From positions 692,860,420-692,924,419 of the forward strand of contig CM062813.1 in assembly GCA_031772625.1 (NCBI GenBank): a DNA stretch of 64,000 nt, read 5' to 3'. This DNA is from Pinus tabuliformis (Eukaryota > Streptophyta > Pinopsida > Pinales > Pinaceae). Below the pieces are notes generated by a model, which was not told where the DNA came from, did not search any database, and worked only from the letters and a program-made list of their open reading frames with translations. Shown piece by piece: positions 1-11,748 of this stretch; position 1 is the first letter of the stretch, and every line of letters starts with the position of its first letter. Both the position numbers and the translations under genes were made by a program.

Positions 1-80
1 CATATAACACACCATTCAAATAACCAATGCACCATACATACCATTCAATGCACCAACACAACTTCATACCATTGAAAATA

Positions 81-97
81 AGGCTTTGATACCAACA
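81..97 (-). other. Primer-binding-site-like motif
   Basis: The minus strand reads TGTTGGTATCAAAGCCT, close to the initiator-methionine tRNA primer site (TGGTATCAGAGCC) of plant LTR retrotransposons. It is isolated here, so it may mark the start of a minus-strand element lying to the left of the window, or be chance. Confidence 0.3.
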
Positions 98-400
98 CAC
101 AAAGCCTTCATGGTATTCACGACAAGAATGACCTTAAAAATTATTCAACACAAAAAATTTGCATACGACTATGATACTAAGCATGGAGATCACCACAAAG
201 AACCAATGCATATGATGTTAGTCCAATACACACACACCATCCACACACACAAAAGCCCAATTCCAACAACGACCAACACAGAGAATAGAGAACGCTCTGC
301 CTAAACACATATAAAATAGGGAATGGGGATGTAATTAATGAAATGACAAGAGGGAATAGGAGTTATAAAGGTAATAAGATACCTAATTGAGATAGGAAGG

Positions 401-620
401 CCTGCACTTTGATACCATGTCAGGCTAGGTTTATGTAACTTTGAATGAAATTGTATAATTTTCATTAAGAGATTATTGATATATACATTGTGAGGGAGAC
501 TCTTGGAATTCAAATTCTAGTGTCTCTTCACCTTCTCTATTTTCCTATTTACAATATTTACATGAATTTCTTAATCCCAAAGATTAGGTGACGAAAAAAT
601 TCGATAGAAGTCGTTAATTG
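401..620 (-). mobile_element. Edge of a minus-strand LTR with primer-site-like motif
   Basis: On the minus strand an LTR-like end (complement of 418-424, TGTCAGG) is followed by TGGTATCAAAGTGCAGG (complement of 401-417), a degenerate initiator-Met primer site. This is the order expected at the 5' LTR/internal junction of a minus-strand retrotransposon whose body would lie at lower coordinates. The outer limit of the LTR cannot be seen, and 620 is only where the AT-rich stretch changes character. No coding frame is recognisable in 1-400. Confidence 0.3.
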
Positions 621-1324
621 TTAATTCATGTTAAAGTACACTGAAATTTATGGCATTCTTAAAGTTTGAATAAAAGTCAATAACTAGAACTCCCTTGGAC
701 CACATTATTATTAAAGAAAATATTAATGCAATTACATAAGTTCTGGCATCATTGGGCAGAGAAATGAGGCTTTTCTTTGGCACTTAGAGGAAGACATGGG
801 TTGCTAGTGTGTTTATCTTTCATTATTTCATTTTAAGAAATTTTTTAGATATTTAATCGTGTGGGACAACAATTTCATAAGGATGTGAATTTGTGAGGAA
901 TGAAGGATGTGCAAAGGACGATGTATGTGCAAGAGAACGGGGTGCAGAGGAAAATTTATTCTGCAAACATGAAATTAATTCAACTAGGAACAAAAGCTTT
1001 AATTTGTAATATAACAAATATTCATTATAAGGATGGCCAGTTTCATATTAGAAAAGTGTGGTTTCTTGGTATTCAAGGTTTCTGAATACTATGTGAATTT
1101 GTGATTCCACATTTTTGGATTAAATACTTATTACTATTTCCTTTTAAATAAGAAACATTAATTTACACCAACAACTTTACTAGAAAATATTAATCACTAA
1201 TATGAGAAAAAAAATCCTTTTTAATATTATTTAAAACTTTTCATTAAGAATAAGTTTCAATTTCATAAAACTTACATTCATTCAATCAACACGATGAAAT
1301 ATATAACAAGAAAACATGCCAAAG
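621..1324. other. AT-rich stretch, no gene recognised
   Basis: Only short ORFs occur here. A 61-codon ORF at 900-1085 has no recognisable motif. Probably degraded repeat DNA. Confidence 0.4.
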
Positions 1325-1951
1325 GGTTTTATCATTGACATTCAGAAGAACACCAAGGAAGTGTTGAAACTCCTGAAAATAGAAAATAGAGTAGTTGACT
1401 AGATGCAGGAGTGGACTGTCAAATATCTAGATGCTCCGCCACATTTGGAAAAGAGGGATAAAGTATCTACAAAAATAGATAGAGTTCCGCTGAGACTCCA
1501 CCTACAAAATTACTCGCATCTAGGAGAACATTTGGTTAACGCTATGACTGCCTACAACCGGATGCATAATGGGTTTGAGTCTCTAACACAAAAGCACAAA
1601 ATGCCTGCCACTGGATCCCTTGAAGCAATTAGAGGCAGGGGGGTCATCTTCTAGGAGATTAGGGAATACATTTAACAAATCAAGCAAGCAACGAGATGGG
1701 AAGGCTTGGATGTAACCAAAGATATTATTCAGTAGTATGCCTTTGCACCAATCAAAGTGCACATGAAGCTTTCATGGTCGTGGAACAATGTATAGTCGAG
1801 CTCTAAGAATTTACTAATGTAGGCATTGGAGGTGAAGATGCTCTACAAAGGGGACTTTCCAGATTAGACCAAAGACATCATAGAGGAGTTTAGAGCATGG
1901 CACACTTACATCACAAATGAACTCCATGAAGAAGAAAATGATTTATCTATT
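1325..1951 (+). pseudogene. 3' end of accessory ORF, element E copy 0
   Basis: This stretch is a diverged copy of 40950-41581. At protein level both read WMQE..T.KYLD, then KRDK.S..ID, then HLQNY.HLG, then HNGFESLT.K and SLEAIRG. Several in-frame stops break the copy here, for example TAG where the other copy has TGG in DWMQE. It runs directly into the LTR-like segment at about 1952, as the other copy does. It is therefore the 3' internal end of a member of family E lying upstream of the LTR shared with the next copy. The function of the protein is unknown; no catalytic motif is visible. Confidence 0.7.
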
Positions 1952-2722
1952 TGATGAGTTTTTTCCTATAGTCATTTTTGTCTTATTAGGCCACTGTCTC
2001 ATTTGTAAATTGTCTTATGTAATAAATTTTATGGAATGAAGTCGAAGGGACACATGTGGAATATGAAAATCCATGCATTGGAATGTAAAGAGTCATGTAG
2101 TGAATATGAATAGTCATAGGAATTGAAGAGTCACGAGGAAGCTCAAAGGTTGTTGTATTTGTTATAAATAAATCCTCATAACTCAAGCAAAAGGATTTTG
2201 GGCCATGGCTTTTGGAAGGCTTTAGATTCTAGAGATCTTTCCTTGGCTTCTCTTGTAATACATAGGAGATAGATCATTCTTTGGAGAAGCAAGTTGTGGC
2301 TTCATGTTCCACTATTACATACAATGTTTTGGCCATGTAACAACCTACTTGGAATCTTACACGTTTAAGCAAAATATCAATGAGATGTCATTATTTCATA
2401 CATGTATCATAGATGTAGTTGGACTATTCTGGTTATCTTTATAGTATATGTTACTTTATTCACATATAAGTAAATGAACTATTTTGTTGCCGAGCTATAG
2501 CTATTATTGAAATTTGAATATTGTTATTTTTTAATGATTTTTGTTTACTATGTGGACTAATATGCAAGTACTCAACAAGACTTTCTCTTTATTTTTGGGT
2601 CCCCCTTTAGGATAGTACTCTTATTTTTCTAATCGCTGGATCCTTTCCCTCACATACCTTACATTGGATATCTCAAAAAGTTCTCATTCTCGGTTCCCCA
2701 AATAGTGTGTGTTCTCTTGTCT
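1952..2722 (+). repeat. LTR of element E, left copy (limits approximate)
   Basis: This segment matches about 41582-42372 over its whole length, with many substitutions. It lies between the end of a 3' accessory ORF and a primer-binding site, the position of an LTR. It starts TGATGAG after a purine-rich run. I could not fix the right edge because no clear terminal CA sits next to the primer site. The divergence from the other copy makes this the oldest LTR pair in the window. Confidence 0.6.
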
Positions 2723-2726
2723 TGAT

Positions 2727-2739
2727 TGGTATCAGAGCC
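2727..2739 (+). other. Primer-binding site, initiator-Met tRNA type
   Basis: TGGTATCAGAGCC matches the standard primer site of plant LTR elements for 13 bases. It follows the LTR-like segment and precedes the gag-like frame, so it marks the 5' start of the internal region of element E. Confidence 0.75.
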
Positions 2740-3099
2740 ATATCTTTAAATCATTCCAATGGTGGCCGAACCGTATGACTGAATGGGACTCCTATACTAA
2801 ATGGTGTGAGGTCTAATTGGGACTTCACATTCGGGTGATCCCCTTATAATGTTGGCGACATCCAACACCATTAATGTTTTTAGTGCTAAAAGGAGGGCTA
2901 GATGACAAGCTGATCCTGTGAAGTATGTTTGAATATCTTACCTTTAATGGCTTCATCCCAGATCACAATCCCATGGTGTTTTACCGAAGCTTTAAATATT
3001 TCAATCCCCACAGACTTTCTTCATAAATTTTCATGATTTAAATTTTATGGCAAGGGTACAACAATTGTCCTTGATTACGTTGTTGAATTTGTCCAATTA

Positions 3100-4560
3100 T
3101 TCATCTTGAATGGGGTTTTTTCAGAAGAATCCCTACAAATTTGTTTACCCTTATATTGGATGGTCGTGTAAAGCAATGGTGTTACTCTTTACCCATTGCT
3201 TTTATCACATCTTTCAAACATTTGGTCGGCGAACTCCATCGAGTTTTTGACAAGTACGAATATCAGGATGTTCTTAATGAAATTGATCAACTTAGAATGG
3301 AACTGAATGAATCCCTAAAACATTTTGCTGATCAATTCCTTCATATTTCTTATCAGTTCCTAAACGAGGATGTGGATTGGAAGTTCTTAGATGAGAAATT
3401 CTTTTTCTTGTCCTGGATGTCAAGGAAACCTTTTGAATCCATATTTTAGCATCCTGAGGAAGAACCAAACATGCCTTTTGTCCCATGTCCTCCACCTTTT
3501 GATGTTTTATGTTTTGAACCTCAATCGATCATTAAATCAAAAGATTAATTCGATGATGAAGAACTAATTTTTCTTTAACATCTTTCCTCTAGTGGTGATT
3601 CTTCCAATATTCTCGATCAACCATCTTCCAATATTGATATTCCACCTGTCAAGTTTCTACCCGTTGATCAGGATGAACCCCTCAATGATCATGACCCTGC
3701 TGATTTTCTTCTTGTTGAATTATATGGTGATGAGTGTCCAACTAACATGGATGACTCTTTGTTCTTACATGAAGATTTGGATTTGCAGAAATTCCAAATG
3801 GAGTTTGAGGTGATTATCGATGAATTTCTTTCAGGTATATCTCCATTTTATCCAAAAAATGATATGTCTATCATCGAATATTTTTGCAGTAATATTGAAA
3901 AACTATCTTCTTTTAAATGTCATGATTTGATTAATGAATCTTGTTTCGATAAGAAAATGATTGTGTTTTCCTAGATTGATTATCAACCTTCTCAGGATTC
4001 AAAGTTATGTCAGGTGAGAAGGATGCTTCATCATACAATGATGGTTATTCCAGGTTCCTTTCACCTTGATGATATCTGCGAGTTTGGTTAGTTCACGATT
4101 CGTTTACAAAGTTTCATCATTCAAGTCACCACATGGGATGTTGACTCTCTCTTGATTAATGCTCATTTTATCCACGTAAAATTTTCAACCCCCAGGGAAA
4201 GATGTTTAATTTGATTATTGATCTTCCACCGCTACATCCCATCTCAAACAAATATCTAATTTGTAATGAAGGAACAAAGAAGAATAGTAATGAATCTCTT
4301 TCATCATCCATTAAAGAATCTCACGTGCACAATAACATGGATTATGGTCAGCTTAATGGCATTGCTTATGACATGGACTTGTCTTTGTTTAGTCTTTATT
4401 TCTTATATTTCCCTAAAGGTTGTTACCATGATCCCATTGCAGACTCACTTGAAGATTATTTTAGATCTAGACCTATGTCACATGGCTTGTACTTGCATAC
4501 CTTCCAAAAAGTTTTATATGGTCAAAGGCCCAGTGGTTTTTGTTGTTGTGTGATAGACCA
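3100..4560 (+). pseudogene. Gag-like frame of element E
   Basis: One reading frame can be followed with stops at about 3447, 3546, 3972 and others. Its first part resembles the Retrotrans_gag domain: LILDGRVKQWCYSLP matches the usual L.g.A..WYysLP block, followed by F.....F..F and a stretch of acidic and leucine residues (ELNESLKHFADQF) typical of the domain. No zinc knuckle, protease or polymerase follows; downstream the frame becomes acidic and anonymous. The gag domain would package element RNA in cytoplasmic particles. With no pol gene nearby, E looks like a large non-autonomous derivative. Confidence 0.6.
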
Positions 4561-5330
4561 ATCATGTGCAGTACACCATTGTGGTTACACTTCCTGTGTC
4601 TTCTGGTTAGTGCAAATTGTTGCACGGTTTCTTTTGTTCACTGCACTATATTTTTTTTTATCCTTCACGATCACACCTTATAGTATCAAGGTCAGGAGCA
4701 GCTTCTGTGGCTACACTAGAAATTTCACTTTACGTGACCCAACCTTCTACTGTGTAGGTTAGGTTAGGATAGGTTGCATGTAGTTAGATGCATTTCATTT
4801 TTTATCGACACTTTCATCTCTCATGTTTCAATTTTATTCTTTTGATTTCCTTTGTCTTTGAATAAATTCAGTTTGAGCTTTGAGATGATATGGCTTAAAT
4901 TTTGCAAATGGCAAGTTTAAGTATACACAACCCTTGGCTTATCTGCTACCCTCTTCCTTGATTTGGTTTATCCTTTTCAAGTTGATGATTTTTCTAATGG
5001 AAAATATGATCCTTTAGTCAAGAAGCTCTAAAAAAACCATGAAGCTCATATCTTTTAGGATCCCCACTCCTGCACTTAGCCCTATTATGAACATGTGTGT
5101 TTTCTTTCTTATTTATCTGTATAGAGTAAGATATGGGGAAAAATTTTAGCGATCAAAGCATCAAAGGTCTAAAACCTGTCTCTGAAGGAGCAACCTAAAA
5201 TACTCTCAATAGGTTGGGTTACCTCTTCCGCCTGTGAAAAATAATAAGTGCTTATGCACAATCCTATGAAAAGAGAAGAAAATACAAATGGTGAAAGAAG
5301 AGAAAGTCTTCCTACACAAGGAGGTGAAGC

Positions 5331-5440
5331 AAGTGACTTCATCGGGGTACTATCCAGGCTCATTGGCAGTGAAGAAATGTTTGTGTTCCTGAAGTGACTC
5401 CGTCGAGGTACTTTCCAGGCCTGCTGGCAGCAGAGCAATG
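5331..5440 (+). repeat. Tandem pair related to the TCGAGG...CTGGCAGCAG block
   Basis: Two 49-bp units, 61 bp apart, read AAGTGACTYCRTCGRGGTAC, then TWTCCAGGCYYRYTGGCAG and a short tail. The second contains CGTCGAGG, an 8-base spacer and GGCCTGCTGGCAGCAGAGC. The same arrangement occurs on the minus strand in element B (about 29765-29815) and element C (about 56645-56700), where it lies 3' of integrase. CTGCTGGCAGCAG can fold on itself. Confidence 0.6.
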
Positions 5441-6059
5441 CCAAGGATGTAAAACTCATACTCTGCTTATTTTATTCACCATACTATAATACACTTACTT
5501 ATGTTGACATGATAATGATACAACTTGTTATATTTTTGTGTTATGTCGAGTAATGAAACATGGGAGACTATATCTCTAACCGGGTAAGAGTGGGGAGCTA
5601 AGGTGACCTACTGATTGAATCAATACTTCTTGAAGAAATGAGACTCTATGCTTACAACGAAACTATTTCAGAGAAGATGGGGTTCTCCCGGTGTGTCGCC
5701 AAGTGTTGTTGCTATGACAACGACCCTCCAATTTTTTTCCTATGTCAATTTTGGAGCCTACATTAACTATCATTTCAAACCCCCTTAAGTCGACATGTTT
5801 CTTGATTTTTTATCTATGTGTTTTCTCCTAGCGTCACATCCTCCTAAGTCAATGTTTCGTAAGTGTCGTAACTTGACCATTAGAAATATCTTGATCTAAT
5901 TATTCCATGGTTAGGTGAACTCATCATCTTTATATACTTAAAAAATTTCCTTATCACCATGCACACACTCGAAAAAACACTCAAAATCACACAAAAGCAA
6001 TCAAAAGAAAGAAAATCTCTCACAAAAGCAAAAATGCATTTTAAGTTGATGAAGACATG

Positions 6060-6240
6060 CACTTGAGTTAAGCGCACTCCTTTGGGCTAAAGGAGTGCAC
6101 CCTACCTAAGTGCACCCCTTCATGTTGAGAAATTGCTCTCTACCTTGGTGCACTCCTTGGTGTTGAAGACATGCGCCCTATCCAGTTGCATGCATGAGCC
6201 AACTTGTTCCATGAGGGTGCACTCCTAGAAAATAGGAGCC
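6060..6240. repeat. GTGCAC-rich imperfect repeats
   Basis: Short imperfect repeats around GTGCACYCC and GCGCAC recur every 20-50 bases. Related sequence, also with GTGCATG and CACAAAGGC, occurs at about 6770-6850, 9990-10330 and 43440-43770. It looks like a dispersed degenerate minisatellite. Confidence 0.45.
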
Positions 6241-6889
6241 TTCTTAAGTCCTTTTAACTAAGCCTTTCATGCAATGACAAGTGGCACTCATGCATGGATT
6301 AGTTTTGCATGTTAATTTATTTAAATAAACTCATTTAATCATTCTTTGCATATTCATTTCATCCAAGTTGAGCGCACAACTATGGAATCAAGAAGCTCTT
6401 CATCAACCAGTGCAAAAAGTAACTTTGCATGTCAAATCCATTTATTTCATTTTATTATTTCACTGTAAAATTTGCTTTTCTTGTTTTCGATCACTTGTTT
6501 ATTAGTTTGATTGCTAACGTTTATGTTGAATCTTCATGTTACAAGTTTTAATCCACTTTCGCATGCATAACTCTTAATATTCTTGAAACCTTTCATCTTC
6601 CACCATGCATGCGACAACACCTATAAAACCTTGTAGATCCTTCTCTTCCTCATCTTAGCATCAAATCTTGTTGATTGAACTTAATTTAGAGATTTCGACA
6701 AGTAGAGTGCACTTCTTGAGCTCAAAGCCCCATCAACCTAAAAAATTGTGCCTTGTTTGTCCAAGTTTTCTTATTGAGCGCATCACAAAGGCATGAAGCA
6801 TTTCCCTTCGACCCTTCGGAGTGCTACAATGCGCTTTACTTTCCTTAGAGCATGTTACCACTCAGGTTTTCCCAAAAGTTGTAAGAAAG

Positions 6890-9300
6890 GGAAAGGAGGT
6901 TGAGGTAACCACAGACCAATCTTTTAGATACATAATTTAGCCAATCTGTATCCAGAGAGGGCTCTCTCTTTATGATTTAGCTTTGTTTTTAAAGGTATTA
7001 GGCTAGTTATGAAGTTTAGGAGTTTTGTTTGAGTTTGGGTGGTGAGACTCAATAGAACAGAGAGGTAAGACAGAGTAGTTTAGTCCATGGGGCTAATGAA
7101 GTCAAAGAAGATGGCTTTCTGGATTTGGTTTCTTAACAGAGGATGGCTTCACAGAGCAAGGTAGTCAAACAGGGAACAAATAAAGACTTGAAACAGATGG
7201 AATGGGCTCAAATGGGGTGAAGGGCAGCTGAGAATCCTTCAACCTATTTAAAGAGGGAAATGGATGATTACTGATAAGGAGCAGTTAATTATTCTTTAAC
7301 AAATAATCAACATGAAAGAATTAGGAAACAGGGGCAATTAAGATTTCATTGCTTACCCTAATTCTGAAGAAAAACACAGATAACAATAATGAATGAAAAC
7401 AGAGTGAAATCAAGCATATTCTGAAATTAATCCTTTCTTTATCATTCAGATTATGAAACACAAATGATATAATAAACAAGAAAACTTTAAAACACAAGAT
7501 ATAGAGGAATTATTGATCCAGTGGTTCATTCAAGAAGTCTTTGATAAGTCCTCTACTTCAATTCTTCATCCAGTAAGCCATGCGACAATTGATTCCAATA
7601 GCTCTTTATTCCAAAAATTTAATATTACAACAAAGTCTAGGAGTCCACCCACCATACTCCATTTGAGGGGGTATTTATGCAGAAAATTATACAACAAATA
7701 TCTCATAACAGAGTGAGATAATATCTAGGATGACTAAAAATAGTTTACAAGAAATAGAGACAGCTAGCCTTGAAAATAGGGAAAAGATGAACTGATGTTG
7801 TGCTGGTCCTGTTTTTGTTGAATGTGCTGGAGGCAGGCCCTAGGATTCGGCTGGCAACTGTTTTCTTCAGTCACTCTGTGCTGGCTGCCTGTCTGTAACT
7901 GATACTCTTTAACTATGATCTGATACACTTCGTCTGTTTACCCTATTCATCTCTGTCTGGTAAATTTCCCAAAATTTTACCTTTTACCTAGGGTTGTGTA
8001 GCCTATGAGCTGTCCATGATTTACTAGTTGGGGTAAAATAAACCATTTCTCTGGTCAATAGTCTACTTGCGAACTCCACTTTAATCCAAAGGAGTAAGAT
8101 CCTTTGCCAAGACTTTCCAGATTTGTCCTGATATAATCTGTTGTAGTTTGAGGGTGCTAAACCTTTGACTTTTGTGATCAAGGAGGAAAACCGTACACTG
8201 GAGGGTCGGTTGACAGGCGGAGGAGCTCGTCGATGTATCCTTTCTGGTCGGAAACTGGAAATGCGAACTCGGTTGTTGTTATGCCCGGAGCACAGTTTGC
8301 AACAAACTACAGCTAAAATGTCAGTTTTTTCGGTTTTATTGGACAAAATGAAGTTTTGGCAGGATTTTTTGATTTGATTGGGTGGATGACGTAAGCAGTA
8401 CCAGAGTGACATCAGTGGGGTGGAGTGACGTGGCAGATGATGTGGCGGGTGACATGGCGGATGATGTCAGCAGATGACGTGGTGGATGATTTCAGCGGAG
8501 GGCGGATGATGTAAGTGGTTTGTCACGACGTGGAGGGCGGTAAGTGATTTACCCCGCATCGCTTTGGGGCTGGGTGGTATTGAGCGGAGGGCGAGCGAGC
8601 ACACCAGATGGGCGATGTGTGGTAGAGGTACGACAGAAAACCACCAGCCGATCGCGAGTTAAAAGGCGGAGGTTAGGGGGTCGCGATATAGTTATCAACC
8701 GTCGGATGAGAACGGGTTGATTGAACGGTGGACGGGCGCTGGAGATGGCAGGGAGTTAACTGCTGCGGGCCCGGCGCATTTGAACACGTTTTAATTGTTT
8801 CAGGCGCGATTTGATTGGTCTGTGGGGTGTATGTTAATTAACCCAGATGGTTAATTAACCACGTTATCTCACATCGGGGGATGATTATTAATAGATTTCA
8901 GAAAAATCTTTTAATCCCGTTAAACAACATTTACGGTTATAATTAACCGAGGCGGGAATATATTAAAATATCGGGGTTTTGTATGTAATTTACATATTAC
9001 GGGAAGGGTTACGTTTATTTAGGAGTTATAGAATAAATATGTAAGTAGTTAATATGATATAAAATGAAAAGCGCTAAGTTAAAACGTTTAAAATTTACAT
9101 TTGTGGTTGAACTTAGGCTGGGGATAAAAAAGGGTTTATATGAGAAATGTGGCCATTTTCCTAAGTAAAATAGGGTTTTACTTAGGCAATGTTTATGAAA
9201 TGAGATGAGTGATTTATGAATGTTATTAAGAACAGATCTTAATACTTTAGGGAAATTAGTGAAATATTTAGGGAAAAGTATGAAGGGGAGTTAGTTATTG
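6890..9300. other. Unassigned insert-like segment with GC-rich core
   Basis: Base composition changes sharply: 8160-8900 is much richer in G and C than the AT-rich flanks. The segment holds the TGACG-type array described separately and a repeated GGTTAATTAACC-like motif near 8835-8862. No coding frame is recognisable, and two overlapping ORFs at 7984-8412 and 8165-8377 have no domain. It may be a solo LTR or an old insertion, but no terminal repeats or target duplication could be seen. Confidence 0.35.
8385..8535 (+). promoter_or_regulatory. Array of GATGAYGTGG-like units
   Basis: Nine or so imperfect units of GATGAYGTGGCGG follow each other at 12-20 base spacing. They include TGACGTAA at 8387-8394 and TGACGTGG at 8427-8434 and 8475-8482. 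TGACG and TGACGTGG are core sites of plant bZIP (TGA and G/C-box) factors. No gene follows within view, so a promoter role is a guess. Confidence 0.4.
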
Positions 9301-9989
9301 AATCTTGTCTTGCTTGAGCTGCTTCAAGTATATTGTTCGCTTTGCACTTGTGATAGAGATAAAGATTAACACTTTTAGAGACATAATCTATCAATGGTAT
9401 CATTCTGCAACACCAATCTACCTACCCTGCCTATTTGGGCCTAACATTTTTTCCTTCCTTATTTGGGTGCACTTGGACTGGCAAACCCTCATCAACTTTT
9501 ATTTTCTTTGCATGGCAAACCTACCTAAGTCTGCACTTATTACATCCAAGGGCTCATATTGAACTGTTGAGCTCCTTTTTATTTACTCTACCTATCTACT
9601 TATCTGCCAAGATTAAACAGTTTGGTTAGATTTTATTCTCTATCTCTAAAACAGGAAATTCAAATATGAACTAGCCAAGATTAAGTTGTTCAGCCATTCA
9701 TCAATTGTGGCATAAATTAACAAGCTGCACACAATGCTTATTACAGAAAATAAAAAGTAGTGGCATTTTGGACTTGCACACTTTTCTGGTCTTTCTTTGT
9801 TTGGGGTTCATTTCTTTCACTTTGTTAACCATTTTATTTATTTTCACCCTTTGATTTTTCTTTTAGGGTATACCCTCTTTACATTTTTTATATTTTTTGA
9901 TTTTTTGATAATATGGAAAACATTTGCAACAGGAAAGGAATGAACATATTACAGAGCTCATCAAGTCAATCATGAAATATGACACCTAT

Positions 9990-10330
9990 TGGTATAGGAG
10001 TTAACAGAGCACATGAGCGCATCATGAAGGCACTAAGCCTCATCATTCAACCCTTTAGCATGCAACAATGTACCCTCCTTTTCCTTGAGTGCAAGGGTGC
10101 ATTGAGTGCATGGGTGCATTGTGAAGGCCCGAAGCCTTGATAACTTCATCCTTCATCCCTTCAAAGTGTGACAATGTGCCCTCCTTGTCTCCTAGAGTGC
10201 ATGGACGCATAGGGAAGACTTGAGGGTCCATTTTCCCATACGTTCGACCCTTTGGGGTGCGATAGTGCACCCTGGTTGATTTTTATTCCTTTATTGAGTG
10301 CATGAGCACACTACAAAGCCCCAAATGACC
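9990..10330 (+). repeat. GTGCA-rich tandem-like repeats
   Basis: Three or four imperfect units of roughly 85 bp share the order GAGTGCATG, GCATTGTGAAGGC, TTCATCC or TTCGACCC, then GTG(A/C)GACAATGTGCCCTCC. They are related to the stretch at 6770-6850. No coding role is visible. Confidence 0.5.
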
Positions 10331-10514
10331 ATGCATGTCCCCTTCGTGCTTTAAAAGTGTTCCATCCTAGTTTGCATGTGTATTTCCTCTTGCATGCAAT
10401 TTATTTTAGTTTTTCATTCATATTTTTTAATGATCTATCATTTATTATGACTCTTTGAACATGATTTACAAGTATTGCTTCATAATTAGGATATTTTAAG
10501 CTAATACTATCACT

Positions 10515-10815
10515 ATGAGTGTGTTACCCCAAGCATGTTCTCATGCTACAAGTGTTGCCACTTTGTCATCATTTGTTGGAGATATGTCACCTTGCAAAAT
10601 GACCTCCAAAGAACTTTCAGAAGAAAGCATTAATGAACCTGTGGAAGTTACAAGGCCCAATGTTCCCATGTACGCAAATACTCAGTGGTTCATTGATAAA
10701 GGCACATAGGTCACTTGGAGAAAAATATACAATACATTCATGCAGGAGAGGTTTCCTGGGGACTTAGAAGATTTACATGCATATATCAACATCAAGAAGT
10801 CCAGGATGCATAGGA
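10515..10815 (+). pseudogene. Accessory ORF of element E, part 1
   Basis: The frame starts at an ATG (MSVLPQACSHATS) and runs, through one stop at about 10707, to WRKIYNTFMQERFPGDLEDL and RMHRNA, where element A interrupts it. After removing A and its duplicated ATGCA, the frame continues at 26563 with CRFLVMPCAKIIEW. This is the N-terminal part of a long protein that ends just before the 3' LTR at about 41582. The block PCAKIIEWI followed by HMDD and RSESGG resembles IPKILPY, MVKWVLDS and the following residues of the ORF inside the LTRs of element B. Function unknown. Confidence 0.6.
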
Positions 10816-10820
10816 ATGCA
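10816..10820 (+). repeat. Target-site duplication of element A, left
   Basis: ATGCA precedes the 5' LTR of element A and recurs right after its 3' LTR at 26558-26562. A perfect 5-bp duplication is the mark of integrase-mediated insertion. It fixes the element's ends and shows that both flanks were joined before insertion. Confidence 0.9.
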
Positions 10821-11746
10821 TGTTGGGCGTGGAATCCCCCCCAAGGCATGTTTTGGGGCTTAAAGCCCAATTTTTTAGCAAGTCCTTTGTAAAGGCTCCG
10901 CGATTTGTGGGCATGGAGTGCGAAGTCATAATAGAGTGACAAGGTTGTCTGCCCTTGTTTTTTGTAATGTAATGTCGGCTTGAAATACCTACCCATGGTC
11001 CGTGGACCATGGGATTGTATAAATAGAGCGAGGCTCTAAGTGTAGAAGATAGCTAACAGAATGGAATAGAAAAGAAGCATGATGAATCTAAGAGATTGAG
11101 TCCAAGTGTAAAGTGTGTCTTGGGTCGTACAGTAGGAGAAGGCTTTGTAGTTGAGTGCGCAAAGGCCTAGTAGTCCGTTGCTGAGTGCGCGGACCCCTGC
11201 AGCTGAGTGCGCAGGGTAGGTGGACTCTGTAACCATTGGAAACATCAATAAAGAAAAGTTTTATCATATTTCTGTGTATCTTTTCTTGTTTAATGTGTTA
11301 CTGGGTATAAATTGCAAGTGTACTGTTTATTTACTGCGCGACCTCATATGAATGTGCTGTATAAATAAAACGTAAGGCATCCATTTAAGTGAAGATAACT
11401 AACTTGTGTAGGAAGATAAGTAAGCTCTCAGGTGTGACTTAGCGAAATAGTGTAGAACGCTGCTCTAGCAGCGCGGAAGCCCCACAACCCCTGGCTGGGG
11501 CTGCGTGAAGGCAAGTATATCAAGGCAAGGAAGTGCACGAAGTAACCTATGTGAAGGAACTAACAGTTGGACAAAATCAACCTCTCAGACATATCAAGGT
11601 TGCGAAAACCTAGTTCCAGCACCCCCACACTACTTCGGGTGAGACCTCAGTCCGCGCTCCGCGGACTGTTGCCGAAAGGGCCAGTAGTACAGGGATCTGT
11701 TTGGCTAATTAACTCCAAACATGGGTCAGGCCCCAACAAGCCAACA
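10821..11746 (+). repeat. 5' LTR of element A
   Basis: It begins TGTTGGGCGTGG and ends CCAACA; the 3' copy at 25632-26557 has the same length, 926 bp. It contains a TATA box at 11018-11026 with a palindrome just upstream. About 130 bp downstream of the TATA box, CTGAGTGCGC or a close variant is repeated three times (about 11150-11215). The same triple repeat is found in the LTR of A'. Confidence 0.92.
10993..11026 (+). promoter_or_regulatory. Palindrome and TATA box in LTR of A
   Basis: CCATGGTCC-GT-GGACCATGG at 10993-11012 is a perfect dyad and lies 5 bases before TATAAATAG (11018-11026). In A' the corresponding core is GGTCTGCAGACC, also palindromic but with different bases, again just before TATA (complement of about 50385-50415). 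In A's 3' LTR the dyad has decayed (near 25804-25823). This is probably the core promoter that drives the element's genomic RNA, with a factor-binding dyad. Confidence 0.6.
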
Positions 11747-11748
11747 AA

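Larger units (their letters stand above)
4561..6889 (+). other. Anonymous internal region of element E
   Basis: No convincing coding region. It holds a tandem pair of 49-bp blocks (5331-5379 and 5392-5440, described separately), a GTGCAC-rich repetitive stretch around 6060-6240, and several AT-rich runs. A 186-codon ORF at 4202-4762 has hydrophobic stretches but no family resemblance and lies partly over the gag-like frame. Confidence 0.4.

Noticed and set aside
1986-2186. 66-codon minus-strand ORF also found at 41616-41816
   Set aside because: Its presence in both places follows from the shared LTR sequence; there is no codon-level sign of selection visible and no domain.
2727-2739. Possible piece of a tRNA-Met gene
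   Set aside because: Only the complement of the tRNA 3' end is present, and it sits between an LTR and gag, so it is a primer site.
4202-4762. 186-codon ORF with hydrophobic stretches, perhaps a membrane protein
   Set aside because: It overlaps the gag-like frame of E, its hydrophobic parts come from T-rich DNA, and no family is recognisable.
7984-8412. 142-codon minus-strand ORF and overlapping plus-strand ORF at 8165-8377
   Set aside because: Both run through the GC-rich island, where stops are rare by composition. No motif or start context supports either.
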